Source of the DNA: Legionella cincinnatiensis
Lineage (GTDB): Bacteria > Pseudomonadota > Gammaproteobacteria > Legionellales > Legionellaceae
Assembly: GCF_900452415.1 (NCBI RefSeq)
Contig: NZ_UGNX01000001.1
Coordinates: 1,860,001-1,924,000 of the forward strand
DNA: 64,000 nucleotides
Reading direction: 5' to 3'
Shown here: piece after piece, positions 1-8,855 of the stretch
Layout: the number at the start of each line of letters is the position of its first letter
Numbering within the stretch: the stretch's first letter is position 1
Made by a program: the position numbers and the translations under genes
The notes under the pieces: model-generated
The model's database searches: none
The model's input: the letters and a program-made list of their open reading frames with translations, nothing else
Told to the model about the DNA's origin: nothing

Positions 1-429
1 GCTCCGGAAGGTCCTGTCTATCAAGCAGGTACTCTTTCTGGCAATCCACTTGCTATGGCAGCTGGCCTTGCTACGTTATCAGAAGTTGAAAAGCCAGATT
101 TTTTTGCTGAATTAAGTCATACAACACAAGCATTAACACGGGCTTTGGCTTCTGTTGCGGAGGCATTAAGTATTCCATTTTTTACTGCATCACTAGGTGG
201 TATGTTTGGTTTTTGCTTTACAGAAAAAACATATATTGCTAATTATGCAGACGTAGCTGCGTCAAATGAAGTTTTATTTAAAAAGTTTTACCACGGTATG
301 TTGGAAAAAGGAGTCTATTTTGCTCCTTCAATGTATGAGGCTGGATTTGTTTCGAGTGCACATGGGGAAAAAGAAATTCGTAAAACACAAATGGCAGCTG
401 AAGAGGTACTAAGTCAATTAAAACAATAA
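1..429 (+). CDS. hemL: Glutamate-1-semialdehyde 2,1-aminomutase, C-terminal part (5' end outside the window)
   Basis: This is the last 142 codons of a PLP enzyme that converts glutamate-1-semialdehyde to 5-aminolevulinate for heme synthesis in the cytoplasm. The frame is open from base 1 and begins with A-P-E-G-P-V-Y-Q-A-G-T-L-S-G-N-P, followed by L-A-M-A-A-G. The GPVYQAGTLSGNP motif is a signature of HemL. The C-terminal half shows the usual E-K-G-V-Y-F-A-P-S segment and a final helix. The catalytic lysine lies upstream and is not visible. The stop is TAA, and a hairpin follows at 469-499. The assignment rests on motif recognition and is firm; only the N-terminal part and promoter are missing. 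Confidence 0.93.
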   Translation, partial: APEGPVYQAGTLSGNPLAMAAGLATLSEVEKPDFFAELSHTTQALTRALASVAEALSIPFFTASLGGMFGFCFTEKTYIANYADVAASNEVLFKKFYHGMLEKGVYFAPSMYEAGFVSSAHGEKEIRKTQMAAEEVLSQLKQ

Positions 430-468
430 TGATATCGTTCATCGCTTAGGTGAAATAAGTAAAAATAT

Positions 469-499
469 GAAACAATGCTCCTAATATTAGCATTGTTTC
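469..499 (+). terminator. Terminator-like hairpin after hemL
   Basis: An 11-bp perfect stem (GAAACAATGCT at 469-479 with AGCATTGTTTC at 489-499) encloses a 9-base loop. There is an A-rich tract before it but no T-run after it, so on the + strand it is not a textbook intrinsic terminator. It lies 40 bases after the hemL stop and separates hemL from the transporter gene at 633. Confidence 0.5.
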
Positions 500-632
500 G
501 CCTTATCTGAGAATATGGATTAAGGGCTAAATTAACTAGATAATAAGATGGCAAAATTTATTTTTAAAATACTAGACAGTAATTTTCCCACATGTCATAT
601 TCATAGATGTTCTTGAGTTAACAAGGAAAGTC

Positions 633-2162
633 ATGACGTCAATAATGACAAATCAAAAGGAGTTCCTAAAAGCAATGCCACAAGGGATTGTCCCTTTGTT
701 TTTTATTCAGATAGTATCTACTTTAAGTTTTAGTGTACTTTATTCAACATTGGTTTTATTCATGATGGGGAAGCTTGGATTGCAAGCAAGCGCTGCCAAT
801 AGCATCATGGGTGTTTTTATTGCTTTTAACTACGGATTACATTTGCTCGGTGGTTTTTGGGGTGGTCGCTTGTTATCTAATCGAGCTCTGTTTTGCGCGG
901 GAATGATAGCGCAAATCATAGGTTGTGTTTTGTTATCATTTAGTGATTTAACATTCTTGTATTATGGTTTGGCCGCTTTTTTGACAGGTTCTGGCCTGAA
1001 CGTTACTTGTTTGAATTGTATGCTTACCCAGCGTTTTTCTCCTGAAGATACTCGCCGTGAAACAGCATTTCTTATGAATTATGCAGGGATGAATATTGGT
1101 TTTTTTGTGGGCTTTAGTTTAAGTGGTTTATTTCAGCTGACTCAAAATTATGAACGACTTTTTTTACTCAGCAGTTTAGGTAATTTAGTGGCATTAATTA
1201 TTTGTTTATATTGTTGGCAACAATTATCGGATAGAGAAACATTGTTTTCAAAAAAAGATAAATATAACCAAAAAAAATCTATTCTATGGGGTATTGCTCT
1301 GATTTTGTTACTTCCTTTCTTTTTAGGACAAATGTTGCAGTATGCAGACTGGGCTAAAAAATTAGTATTAGTTACAGGCCTTGTGATGTTAGGAGTCATA
1401 CTCTATCTTGCAAGACAACAACCTACTAAGGAAGCTAGGGATAAAATGGTTGCTTTTGCTGTATTGATGATTGTTGGTACCATTTTTTGGATGCTCTATC
1501 AAATAGCGCCTATGGGACTTACTGTTTTTATTGATCATAATGTGCAGAGAGAGTATGCCGGTTGGGTTATTCCACCGCAATGGTTTCAAAACATTAATAC
1601 GGTAGCTATCGTTATTGGTGGTCCATTATTGGGTTTATTGTTGCATAAAATGCGTAAAAATGGGGTGCAAATCAATATCCCCACCCAGTTCGCTTTAGCA
1701 CTACTCTTTATCGGTATTGCCTTTGCTGTATTGCCTATAGGAATCGCTTATGCTAATTATGAGGGTTTGGTTAGCCCAAGTTGGATTGTTTTTAGTTATA
1801 TTTTACAGAGTATTGGCGAGCTTTTAATTTCACCAATTGGTTATGCTATGATAGGCTATTTAGCGCCCACATCATTGCAAGGAGTAATGATGGGGATGTG
1901 GATGTTAAATTCAGGTGTTGGTGCGACTTTATCCAGCTATAGTTCAAACTTGATGATTGCTGGACAAAAGAGCGTTTCGCCTGTACTTACAAATAGTGGT
2001 TATAGCCATGTATTTTTAATGTTAGGGTTATTTGCTATTGGTTCTTCCATTGTGCTTTTTATTTTAATTCCGAAGTTACGGGGATTACTTCAAGAAAAAA
2101 AGCTCGTTGAGTTACAAGAATCTAAAGCAATGACTACGAATCGAGTAGTTGTATGTGAGTAA
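633..2162 (+). CDS. POT-family (proton-dependent oligopeptide) MFS transporter
   Basis: A 509-residue inner-membrane protein with about 12-14 hydrophobic segments, the usual length for bacterial POT/PTR2 di- and tripeptide symporters. Around residues 150-160 the segment NYAGMNIGFFVG resembles the POT motif (F-Y-x-x-I-N-x-G-S-L). Residues near 55-75 carry the GGFWGGRL loop typical of MFS proteins. The start at 633 is preceded by AAGGAAA at a good distance; a second ATG lies four codons later. The last codons overlap the start of mnmC by 14 bases, so the two are probably co-translated. The substrate is inferred from the family only and could be peptides or single amino acids. Confidence 0.8.
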   Translation: MTSIMTNQKEFLKAMPQGIVPLFFIQIVSTLSFSVLYSTLVLFMMGKLGLQASAANSIMGVFIAFNYGLHLLGGFWGGRLLSNRALFCAGMIAQIIGCVLLSFSDLTFLYYGLAAFLTGSGLNVTCLNCMLTQRFSPEDTRRETAFLMNYAGMNIGFFVGFSLSGLFQLTQNYERLFLLSSLGNLVALIICLYCWQQLSDRETLFSKKDKYNQKKSILWGIALILLLPFFLGQMLQYADWAKKLVLVTGLVMLGVILYLARQQPTKEARDKMVAFAVLMIVGTIFWMLYQIAPMGLTVFIDHNVQREYAGWVIPPQWFQNINTVAIVIGGPLLGLLLHKMRKNGVQINIPTQFALALLFIGIAFAVLPIGIAYANYEGLVSPSWIVFSYILQSIGELLISPIGYAMIGYLAPTSLQGVMMGMWMLNSGVGATLSSYSSNLMIAGQKSVSPVLTNSGYSHVFLMLGLFAIGSSIVLFILIPKLRGLLQEKKLVELQESKAMTTNRVVVCE

Positions 2163-4164
2163 TTTTTTTGTACCTATTAAAAAAGCAGAGCTTGATTGGT
2201 CCGGAGCTCTGCCTATTTCAATTCAATATGATGATGTATACCACTCTTCGGGTGGAGGGATAGAACAAAGCCTTTATGTGTTTGTCCATGGGAACAATCT
2301 CATTCAACGTTGGCAATCATTTCCTAAGACTACCCAGCAGATTTTTACCATTGGCGAAACTGGTTTTGGAATTGGTTTAAATTTTCTTTTAAGTTGGCAT
2401 TTATGGGAGCAATATGCTCCATCCTCATGTCGACTTCATTTTATCTCTTGTGAAAAACATCCACTTTCTCTTGATGACTTGGTAAAAAGTCTTGCTTTCT
2501 GGCCGCAATTGGTAAAACAAGCAGAGCAGCTTATCGCCAATTACCCTATCTTAACTCCAGGATATCATCATCTTTCATTTTGTGAAGGTAGGGTTACTTT
2601 GACTTTAATGCTTGGTGATGCATTTGAATGCTATGAACAATTATTGATTTGTGGTGAATCGGAGCTTGAGCGTGAATTGAGACCTTCTTATATCGATGCA
2701 TGGTATCTTGATGGTTTTGCGCCAGCAAAAAATAAAAGTATGTGGTCTAATTCTCTAATAAAAGCAATTGCTATGTTGTCGAAAGAGAATACTACTTTTG
2801 CAACCTATACTGCAGCAGGCTCTGTAAAAAAAAGTTTAAGTCATCATGGATTTCTGATTGAAAAAAGAAAAGGGTTTGGATTAAAGCGACATATGATATG
2901 TGGTCGTTTTGCTCAGACCCCAGAACCAATAACTACAAAACGACATACGCCTTGGCATACGGGTAAACCCGAAAAAACTTTTAATAAATCAGCTATTATT
3001 ATAGGAGCAGGTTTAGCTGGTTGTTTTACTGCCTTTTCCCTAGCAAAAAAAGGTTGGAAAGTAACTGTAATTGATGAATTAAACGAAGTAGGTAACGGCG
3101 GATCAGCAAATCAACAGGCGGTTTTATTTCCTAAGTTATCTGCCTATAGTGCTCCACTTACTCAATTTATGTTAACCGCATTTTTATATGCTGTGCGTAC
3201 ATATCAGTTTATTTTAAATCAGACCAAACTTGGTGAATTAAACGGGGCTTTATTGCTTGCACATAATGAAAAGGAAAAAGCTGCACAAGAGAGTTTACGT
3301 ACGTGGCTTCTTCATTATCCTGAGCTGGGCATGCTAATAGAGAAAGAACAAGCATCTGAGTTAGCAGGATTTTCATTACCAAATTCTGGATTATTTATCC
3401 CTTTATCAGGATGGATAAATTCACCCGCATTATGCCAGTTCTTAGTGAATACAAAAGAAGTTTCTCTAGTAACAAATACATCAGTAATTGATTTAAGATT
3501 TGATAAGCGCTGGATCGTTAATAATTGGGAGGCGGAGGTGGTTATTTTAGCGAATGGGCATAAAGTAAATTCGTTTAAAGAAACGAAGTATCTACCCATA
3601 AAACCTATTCGTGGTCAAATGACAGCAATTTCCTCGACCCAACAAAGTGCTCAGTTAAAAGTGCCTTTATGCGCTGAAGGGCATGTGCTGCCCGCACTAA
3701 ATGATATGCATCAAGTGGGTGCTACGTATGAGTTAAATTCGTCCATAGCTAAAATTAAATATGAGGATGATCAAACTAATTTAACGAAGCTAAAGCAGCT
3801 TTCCTCTAATAATTTATGGTCTGATACTGTAACAGGCCATTGGTCAGGAGTTAGAGCATCAACACCTGATTATCTTCCTTTAGTTGGAAAAATTGCTGAT
3901 GCTGAAAAATTTCTTAAGCATTATGCACGATTAGAAACAAATGCGAAATGCTGGATTCCACAAGCAGGGCCTTATTATCCCGGGTTGTATGCTTGTGCTG
4001 GATTTGGTTCGCGAGGGCTTACCTCTATTCCTTTGTGTGCAGAGTGGTTAGCCTCTTTAATTAATAATGAACTAAGCTTTTTGCCAAGAAATTTGCAATA
4101 CGCTTTATCTCCTGCGCGGTTTTTACGTAAAAATATAATTCGAGCTAAGGTTAAAATCGATTGA
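2149..4164 (+). CDS. mnmC: Bifunctional tRNA 5-methylaminomethyl-2-thiouridine synthase MnmC
   Basis: A 671-residue two-domain enzyme that finishes mnm5(s2)U at the wobble base of tRNAs. The C-terminal FAD domain removes the carboxymethyl group and the N-terminal domain methylates with SAM. The N-terminal domain shows the SAM loop GETGFGIGLNF near residue 67 and the segment W-Y-L-D-G-F-A-P-A-K-N near 185. The FAD-binding fingerprint IIGAGLAGCFTAFSLAKKG begins near residue 284. The C-terminus has the G-x-G-S-R-G-L-T segment typical of the family. There is no good ATG: the frame begins with TTG at 2149 or GTG at 2155, both overlapping the end of the transporter gene, so translation is probably coupled. 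Length matches the family. Confidence 0.92.
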   Translation: MYVSNFFVPIKKAELDWSGALPISIQYDDVYHSSGGGIEQSLYVFVHGNNLIQRWQSFPKTTQQIFTIGETGFGIGLNFLLSWHLWEQYAPSSCRLHFISCEKHPLSLDDLVKSLAFWPQLVKQAEQLIANYPILTPGYHHLSFCEGRVTLTLMLGDAFECYEQLLICGESELERELRPSYIDAWYLDGFAPAKNKSMWSNSLIKAIAMLSKENTTFATYTAAGSVKKSLSHHGFLIEKRKGFGLKRHMICGRFAQTPEPITTKRHTPWHTGKPEKTFNKSAIIIGAGLAGCFTAFSLAKKGWKVTVIDELNEVGNGGSANQQAVLFPKLSAYSAPLTQFMLTAFLYAVRTYQFILNQTKLGELNGALLLAHNEKEKAAQESLRTWLLHYPELGMLIEKEQASELAGFSLPNSGLFIPLSGWINSPALCQFLVNTKEVSLVTNTSVIDLRFDKRWIVNNWEAEVVILANGHKVNSFKETKYLPIKPIRGQMTAISSTQQSAQLKVPLCAEGHVLPALNDMHQVGATYELNSSIAKIKYEDDQTNLTKLKQLSSNNLWSDTVTGHWSGVRASTPDYLPLVGKIADAEKFLKHYARLETNAKCWIPQAGPYYPGLYACAGFGSRGLTSIPLCAEWLASLINNELSFLPRNLQYALSPARFLRKNIIRAKVKID

Positions 4165-4180
4165 GATGAAGGTCTCATTA

Positions 4181-4198
4181 GAGCATAATATTATGCTT
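4181..4198 (+). terminator. Palindrome between mnmC and prpB
   Basis: AGCATAATATTATGCT at 4182-4197 is a perfect 16-base palindrome, bounded by G and T and followed by TTAAAG. It sits 17 bases after the mnmC stop and 24 before the prpB start. It may be a weak terminator or an operator for the prp genes; the sequence does not decide. Confidence 0.35.
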
Positions 4199-4221
4199 TA
4201 AAGATCAAGGAGTGACAGTTG

Positions 4222-5106
4222 ATGGCCGATTCTAAAGGCAAGTATTTCAAACAAATAATCGAAGAACACAAACCTTTACCTGTCTTAGGCACTGTGAATG
4301 CCTATTCTGCGATGCTCGCTCAATTTTCTGGAGCCAAAGCAATCTATCTTTCTGGAGCTGGAGTTGCGAATGCTTCTTATGGTTTACCTGATCTTGGGAT
4401 GACTAATTTATCACAAGTTCTTGAGGATGCCCGTAGAATTACAGAGGCTTGTTCTTTACCTCTTCTTGTAGATGTAGATACCGGATGGGGACATGCTTTT
4501 AATATTGCTCGAACAGTAAAACTCATGGAAAAAACAGGAGTTGCTGCCATTCATATTGAAGATCAAGTTCTTGCAAAACGGTGTGGGCATAGACCTAACA
4601 AAGCAATTGTATCCATGAAAGAAATGGGCGATAGAATTAAATCAGCTGTGGATGCACGGCAAGATCCCGATTTTGTGATTATGGCAAGAACAGATGCTTA
4701 TGCTGTTGAGGGCATGAGTGCGGCAATTGAGCGCGCATTATTTTGTATCGAGCTAGGTGCCGATATGATATTTCCTGAAGCCATGACTCGCTTAGATGAA
4801 TATCAGTTTTTCACGCAAAAGGTTCAAGTACCTGTTCTGGCCAATATTACTGAATTTGGCAAAACTCCTTTGTTTAGTCGAGAGGAGCTTAAAGACGTGG
4901 GCATCTCTTTAATTTTATATCCGTTGAGTGCATTTAGAGCGATGTCTCAAGCTGCCTTGAATACCTATCGAGCTATCTTGAGTGATGGAACGCAAAAATC
5001 CATGCTTGATAAAATGCAAACACGAGAGGAACTATATGAGGTACTCGGCTATTATCAATACGAACAAAAACTAGACCAATTGATGGAGGAAGATAATGAG
5101 TGTTAA
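4222..5106 (+). CDS. prpB: 2-methylisocitrate lyase
   Basis: About 294 residues. It cleaves 2-methylisocitrate into pyruvate and succinate, the last step of the methylcitrate route for propionyl-CoA. The fold belongs to the isocitrate lyase/PEP mutase family. The active-site loop K-R-C-G-H-R lies near residues 119-124 with the catalytic Cys, and the metal-binding segment [20 protein letters not shown] is near 81-100. MARTDA and the IHIEDQ strand also match PrpB. A TTG at 4219 is possible, but ATG at 4222 has AAGGAG at 4207-4212 with better spacing. The stop overlaps prpC by 11 bases, which indicates one operon. No prpR-type regulator gene lies next to it. Confidence 0.95.
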   Translation: MADSKGKYFKQIIEEHKPLPVLGTVNAYSAMLAQFSGAKAIYLSGAGVANASYGLPDLGMTNLSQVLEDARRITEACSLPLLVDVDTGWGHAFNIARTVKLMEKTGVAAIHIEDQVLAKRCGHRPNKAIVSMKEMGDRIKSAVDARQDPDFVIMARTDAYAVEGMSAAIERALFCIELGADMIFPEAMTRLDEYQFFTQKVQVPVLANITEFGKTPLFSREELKDVGISLILYPLSAFRAMSQAALNTYRAILSDGTQKSMLDKMQTREELYEVLGYYQYEQKLDQLMEEDNEC

Positions 5107-6214
5107 AAGCGGCGGCTTAGCCGGTGTTGTTGCGGGTCAATCAGCAATTTGTACAGTTGGGCTAGCAGGGAAAGGTCTTAATTATAGAGGTTATTCAATT
5201 GATGATTTAGCGGAGTATGCTACTTTTGAAGAGGTCGCATATTTATTACTCTATGGCAAATTACCTACCCAAAAGGAGTTAACTGAATATACTGCAAGAT
5301 TGGTTAGTCTTAGAGTATTGCCTGAAAATTTAAAAACAGTACTTAAGTTGATTCCTAAAAATACTCATCCAATGGATGTATTAAGAACAGGATGCTCTTT
5401 TTTAGGAAATATTGAGCCAGAGGAGCAATTCTCACAAGAACATCAAATTGCAGATCGCTTGTTAGCTTTGTTTCCAGGAATGATGTGTTATTGGTATGCA
5501 TGGCACTTTCAGAACAAAGAGATATCTGGTTTGAGTGAGGAACAAACAACAGGAGCACATTTCCTCTCATTGCTGCATGGTAAAAGACCAAGTAAAATAG
5601 AAGCTCAGATGATGAATGTATCTTTGATTTTATATGCTGAGCATGAGTTTAATGCATCAACCTTTGCGGCACGTGTGACTGCTGCAACGCTTGCTGATTT
5701 TTATTCAGCAATCACTAGTGCTATAGGTACATTGCGAGGTCCTTTGCACGGCGGTGCTAACGAAGCAGCAATGGCGCTTATAGAGCGATTTAAGAGTCCT
5801 GATGAAGCAGAAACTGAATTGAAAAAAATGCTAATCAACAAAGCGCTCATTATGGGATTTGGTCATAGAGTATATACAACGAGTGATCCTCGCTCTGATA
5901 TTATTAAAAAATGGTCATTTCGTTTAGGTGAAGAGAAAAGCGATCTTCAGTTGTATCATATTTCAGAACGAATTGAAGAAGTGATGTGGAATGAGAAGAA
6001 GCTATTCCCCAACTTAGATTTCTACAGTGCCTCAGCATATCATTATTGCGGCATTCCTACTTTCTTATTCACCCCAATTTTTGTAATGTCTCGTATTACA
6101 GGTTGGGCTGCACATGTATTTGAACAAAGAGCAAATAATAAACTTATAAGACCTACTTCTGAGTATACTGGACCAGAACCTCAAAAGTTCACTCCAATAG
6201 AGAAAAGGGGTTAA
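5096..6214 (+). CDS. prpC: 2-methylcitrate synthase
   Basis: A 372-residue citrate-synthase-family enzyme that condenses propionyl-CoA with oxaloacetate. The catalytic triad is visible: His218 in GPLHGGANE, His257 in GFGHRVY and Asp308 in LDFYSA. The short length without an N-terminal beta domain fits PrpC and other type I synthases rather than the large GltA form. The start is supported by GGAGGA at 5085-5090 and lies inside the end of prpB, implying translational coupling. Because prpB is adjacent, methylcitrate synthase is preferred over citrate synthase. Confidence 0.94.
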   Translation: MSVKSGGLAGVVAGQSAICTVGLAGKGLNYRGYSIDDLAEYATFEEVAYLLLYGKLPTQKELTEYTARLVSLRVLPENLKTVLKLIPKNTHPMDVLRTGCSFLGNIEPEEQFSQEHQIADRLLALFPGMMCYWYAWHFQNKEISGLSEEQTTGAHFLSLLHGKRPSKIEAQMMNVSLILYAEHEFNASTFAARVTAATLADFYSAITSAIGTLRGPLHGGANEAAMALIERFKSPDEAETELKKMLINKALIMGFGHRVYTTSDPRSDIIKKWSFRLGEEKSDLQLYHISERIEEVMWNEKKLFPNLDFYSASAYHYCGIPTFLFTPIFVMSRITGWAAHVFEQRANNKLIRPTSEYTGPEPQKFTPIEKRG

Positions 6215-6251
6215 TAGTTGGATCAGCCCATATGGAATGCTGATGTTAGTA

Positions 6252-6318
6252 GGGTGCAGGAAGATATAACCCGGGATTTCTGAACAATCAACGCTTAAAG
6301 CTTTGTTGTGCTGCACCC
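6252..6318 (+). other. Inverted repeat in the prpC-prpD gap
   Basis: The 155-base gap between prpC and prpD holds GGGTGCAG at 6252-6259 and its exact complement CTGCACCC at 6311-6318, with an AAAGCTTT palindrome inside. No gene fits here. It could reduce or process the transcript between the two genes, or mark an old rearrangement, since many prp operons carry other genes (for example acnD) in this area. Confidence 0.35.
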
Positions 6319-6369
6319 CAAGCTATGGAATTAAGTACTCAACTGAATAATGATATATAAGAGGATAAT

Positions 6370-7821
6370 ATGCACGGTTATGTCGAAGATAATATTAAGC
6401 CTGATTATGATCAGGTGATGATAGATATTGCAGATTATGTATTAAACAAAAAAATCGACAGTATTTTAGCTTATGAAACAGCGCGATTATGTTTGATGGA
6501 TACTCTTGGCTGCGGTATCCTTGCTTTAAATTTTTCTGAATGTACGAAGCTGTTAGGGCCTGTTGTTCCCGGGGCTATACTCCCTGGTGGGGCACGTGTT
6601 CCTGGCACAACTTATGAATTAGATCCTGTTCAAGGAGCTTTTAACATTGGTACCATGATTCGTTGGCTTGATTTCAATGATACATGGCTTGCTGCTGAAT
6701 GGGGACATCCTTCTGATAATTTAGGTGCCATACTCGCAGTTGCTGACTATATGTGCAGAGAAAATTGTTCTAAAGGTAAAGCACCCATATTAATGCAAGA
6801 TGTACTGACTGCCATGATTAAAGCACATGAAATTCAAGGCTGTTTAGCTCTTGAAAATAGTTTTAATCGTGTTGGTTTGGACCATGTGTTTCTAGTAAAA
6901 ATTGCAAGTGCAGCTGTTGCAGCGCAACTCTTAGGCGCGGACAGAGATATGATGTTGAGAACATTGTCCCAAGTTTTTGTTGATGGCCAAAGTCTACGAA
7001 CTTATAGACATGCACCTAATGCGGGGTCCCGAAAATCATGGGCTGCAGGTGATGCAACATCCAGAGCAGTGCGGTTAGCCTTAATTGCCAAAACAGGAGA
7101 AATGGGTTACCCAAGCGCTTTAACTGTACCAACATGGGGATTTTATGATGTATTATTCGGCAAAAAACCGTTTAAGTTTCAACGCCCTTATGACAGCTAT
7201 GTGATGGAAAATGTTTTATTTAAGCTCTCCTATCCTGCTGAATTTCATGCACAGACTGCAGTGGAATGTGCTGTAAAGTTGCATCCAATTGTAAAACATC
7301 GATTTGATGATATAGCTAGAATTGATCTAGTGACCCATGAATCTGCAATTCGCATTATTAGTAAACAAGGTGCTTTGCATAATCCTGCGGATCGAGATCA
7401 TTGCTTGCAGTATATGGTAGCGATAGGCTTATTATTTGGAGATTTAAAAGCGGAACATTATGAAGATAATGTGGCTGCTGATCCTCGAATTGATGTTTTA
7501 CGTGCTAAAATGCATGTTACCGAAAATGAACTTTTTTCTCGTGAGTATCTTGATCCAGAAAAACGCTCAATTGCTAATAGTATTAAATTGATTTTTAAAG
7601 ATGGTAGTGAAAGTGATTTGATTACTGTTGATTATCCGATCGGGCATAAACGTCGACGCGAAGAAGGCATTCCTGTTTTATTATCCAAATTTAAAAAGAA
7701 TTTGAGTACTCAATTTTCTGAGGATCGTGTAGAGAAGATCATCCAGGTCATGAATGATACAAATGCACTTGCAGCAATGAAGGTTGATGATTTTATGCAA
7801 TTATGGGTTGTTGCACAATGA
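6370..7821 (+). CDS. prpD: 2-methylcitrate dehydratase (MmgE/PrpD family)
   Basis: A 483-residue MmgE/PrpD-family protein of normal length. PrpD dehydrates 2-methylcitrate to 2-methyl-cis-aconitate. Typical segments are [19 protein letters not shown] near residues 97-115, where family members have W-x-D-F-N-D, and [16 protein letters not shown] near 215-230. Near residue 300 the segment [13 protein letters not shown] matches the family. The start ATG at 6370 follows AAGAGGATAAT. It lies downstream of prpBC on the same strand after a 155-base gap. No methylaconitate isomerase or AcnD gene is present, so a housekeeping aconitase is inferred to hydrate the product. Confidence 0.94.
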   Translation: MHGYVEDNIKPDYDQVMIDIADYVLNKKIDSILAYETARLCLMDTLGCGILALNFSECTKLLGPVVPGAILPGGARVPGTTYELDPVQGAFNIGTMIRWLDFNDTWLAAEWGHPSDNLGAILAVADYMCRENCSKGKAPILMQDVLTAMIKAHEIQGCLALENSFNRVGLDHVFLVKIASAAVAAQLLGADRDMMLRTLSQVFVDGQSLRTYRHAPNAGSRKSWAAGDATSRAVRLALIAKTGEMGYPSALTVPTWGFYDVLFGKKPFKFQRPYDSYVMENVLFKLSYPAEFHAQTAVECAVKLHPIVKHRFDDIARIDLVTHESAIRIISKQGALHNPADRDHCLQYMVAIGLLFGDLKAEHYEDNVAADPRIDVLRAKMHVTENELFSREYLDPEKRSIANSIKLIFKDGSESDLITVDYPIGHKRRREEGIPVLLSKFKKNLSTQFSEDRVEKIIQVMNDTNALAAMKVDDFMQLWVVAQ

Positions 7822-7899
7822 ATTTTATAGTGTAAAGCAAATTTGCCGAAGATAAGGGAACAAAGAAACTAAAAGTAATGGCAATGAATATACTGGATT

Positions 7900-8703
7900 T
7901 TACATAGGATTTGGCTTATTTACTTTGGATTCCCCCGCTTCGGCTTCTTGTAATAACGTTATTTTTTCCAAATTTCTATTTGCTCTTGCATAATCTAAAG
8001 GCTTTTTTTGGTTAGCGTCAACCGAATTAATAGGGAAATGGACAAGAGTTGTCTTTAGCACCTCAGAGGTACTATAAAGAGCTGCATAGTGAAGAGCATT
8101 TCTACGGTTGTTGTCCCTGATAGTTATATCACTTTTATTTAATAAATAATTTGTAGCATCAAGTTGATTATTTAATACTGCCAGTAATAATGGAGTCATG
8201 GATTGATTATTTTTTTTATTTAAACAATTTGGCTCTATCGAATAAATGTAATTTAATATGTCAACAATACCTCTTTGGGCAGCAAGATGTGCCACAATGT
8301 CACCATTGTAATTTGCTGCTAAAAGTTGTGAATTATCTTTGCACAGCAAAGTAAAAATATCCTTGATATTTTGGATATCATTGTGTTGTGAAAATAAGGA
8401 ATGGAGGGGTAGTTGTCCTAATTTTGAGGGAGTAGAAATTGAGGCTCCATGCTTTAATAAAACTTTGATTGCTTCAACATGTCCATAGAGACATGCAAAA
8501 TGTAAAGATGTTAATCCACCTTCGTTCGTTATTGCTAATAAATCTGATTTTATTTCATTATCTTGTATTGAGCTTAATTTGTTATCAATATAATCACTCA
8601 ACCCATATTTTGCAGCGAACATTAAAGGAGTTAAATTACCAAGGTCTTTACTTGCTCTATGAAGTGGATAGTTTTGTCCGTTAATAATTTCTAGGGGGTT
8701 CAT
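7900..8703 (-). CDS. Ankyrin-repeat protein, Dot/Icm effector candidate
   Basis: A soluble protein of about 267 residues made almost wholly of ankyrin repeats. At least six can be seen, with cores such as L-T-P-L-M-F-A-A, L-T-S-L-H-F-A-C-L-Y-G-H, H-L-A-A-Q-R-G, M-T-P-L-L-L-A-V and A-L-H-Y-A-A-L-Y. There is no signal peptide or membrane segment. The tail E-A-E-A-G-E-S-K is acidic and polar, as often seen in secreted Legionella proteins. The frame can start at TTG 8763, but ATG 8703 is preferred because the extra 20 residues do not match the repeat pattern; neither has a strong ribosome site. It converges with prpD and diverges from the kinase-like gene at 8856. Host targeting is inferred from the class. 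Confidence 0.7.
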   Translation of the reverse strand: MNPLEIINGQNYPLHRASKDLGNLTPLMFAAKYGLSDYIDNKLSSIQDNEIKSDLLAITNEGGLTSLHFACLYGHVEAIKVLLKHGASISTPSKLGQLPLHSLFSQHNDIQNIKDIFTLLCKDNSQLLAANYNGDIVAHLAAQRGIVDILNYIYSIEPNCLNKKNNQSMTPLLLAVLNNQLDATNYLLNKSDITIRDNNRRNALHYAALYSTSEVLKTTLVHFPINSVDANQKKPLDYARANRNLEKITLLQEAEAGESKVNKPNPM

Positions 8704-8855
8704 TTGTGGCTCAAAATACGTTCCTATGATTAAAAAAGTAGTATATTCCTCACTATATATCAAGAGTTGCTCAAGATGTGCAACTTCATATTTTCTTGAA
8801 AATTCCTATAAGATGGACTAATAAGTTTACATATGAAATCCATTAGGTCACTTTC

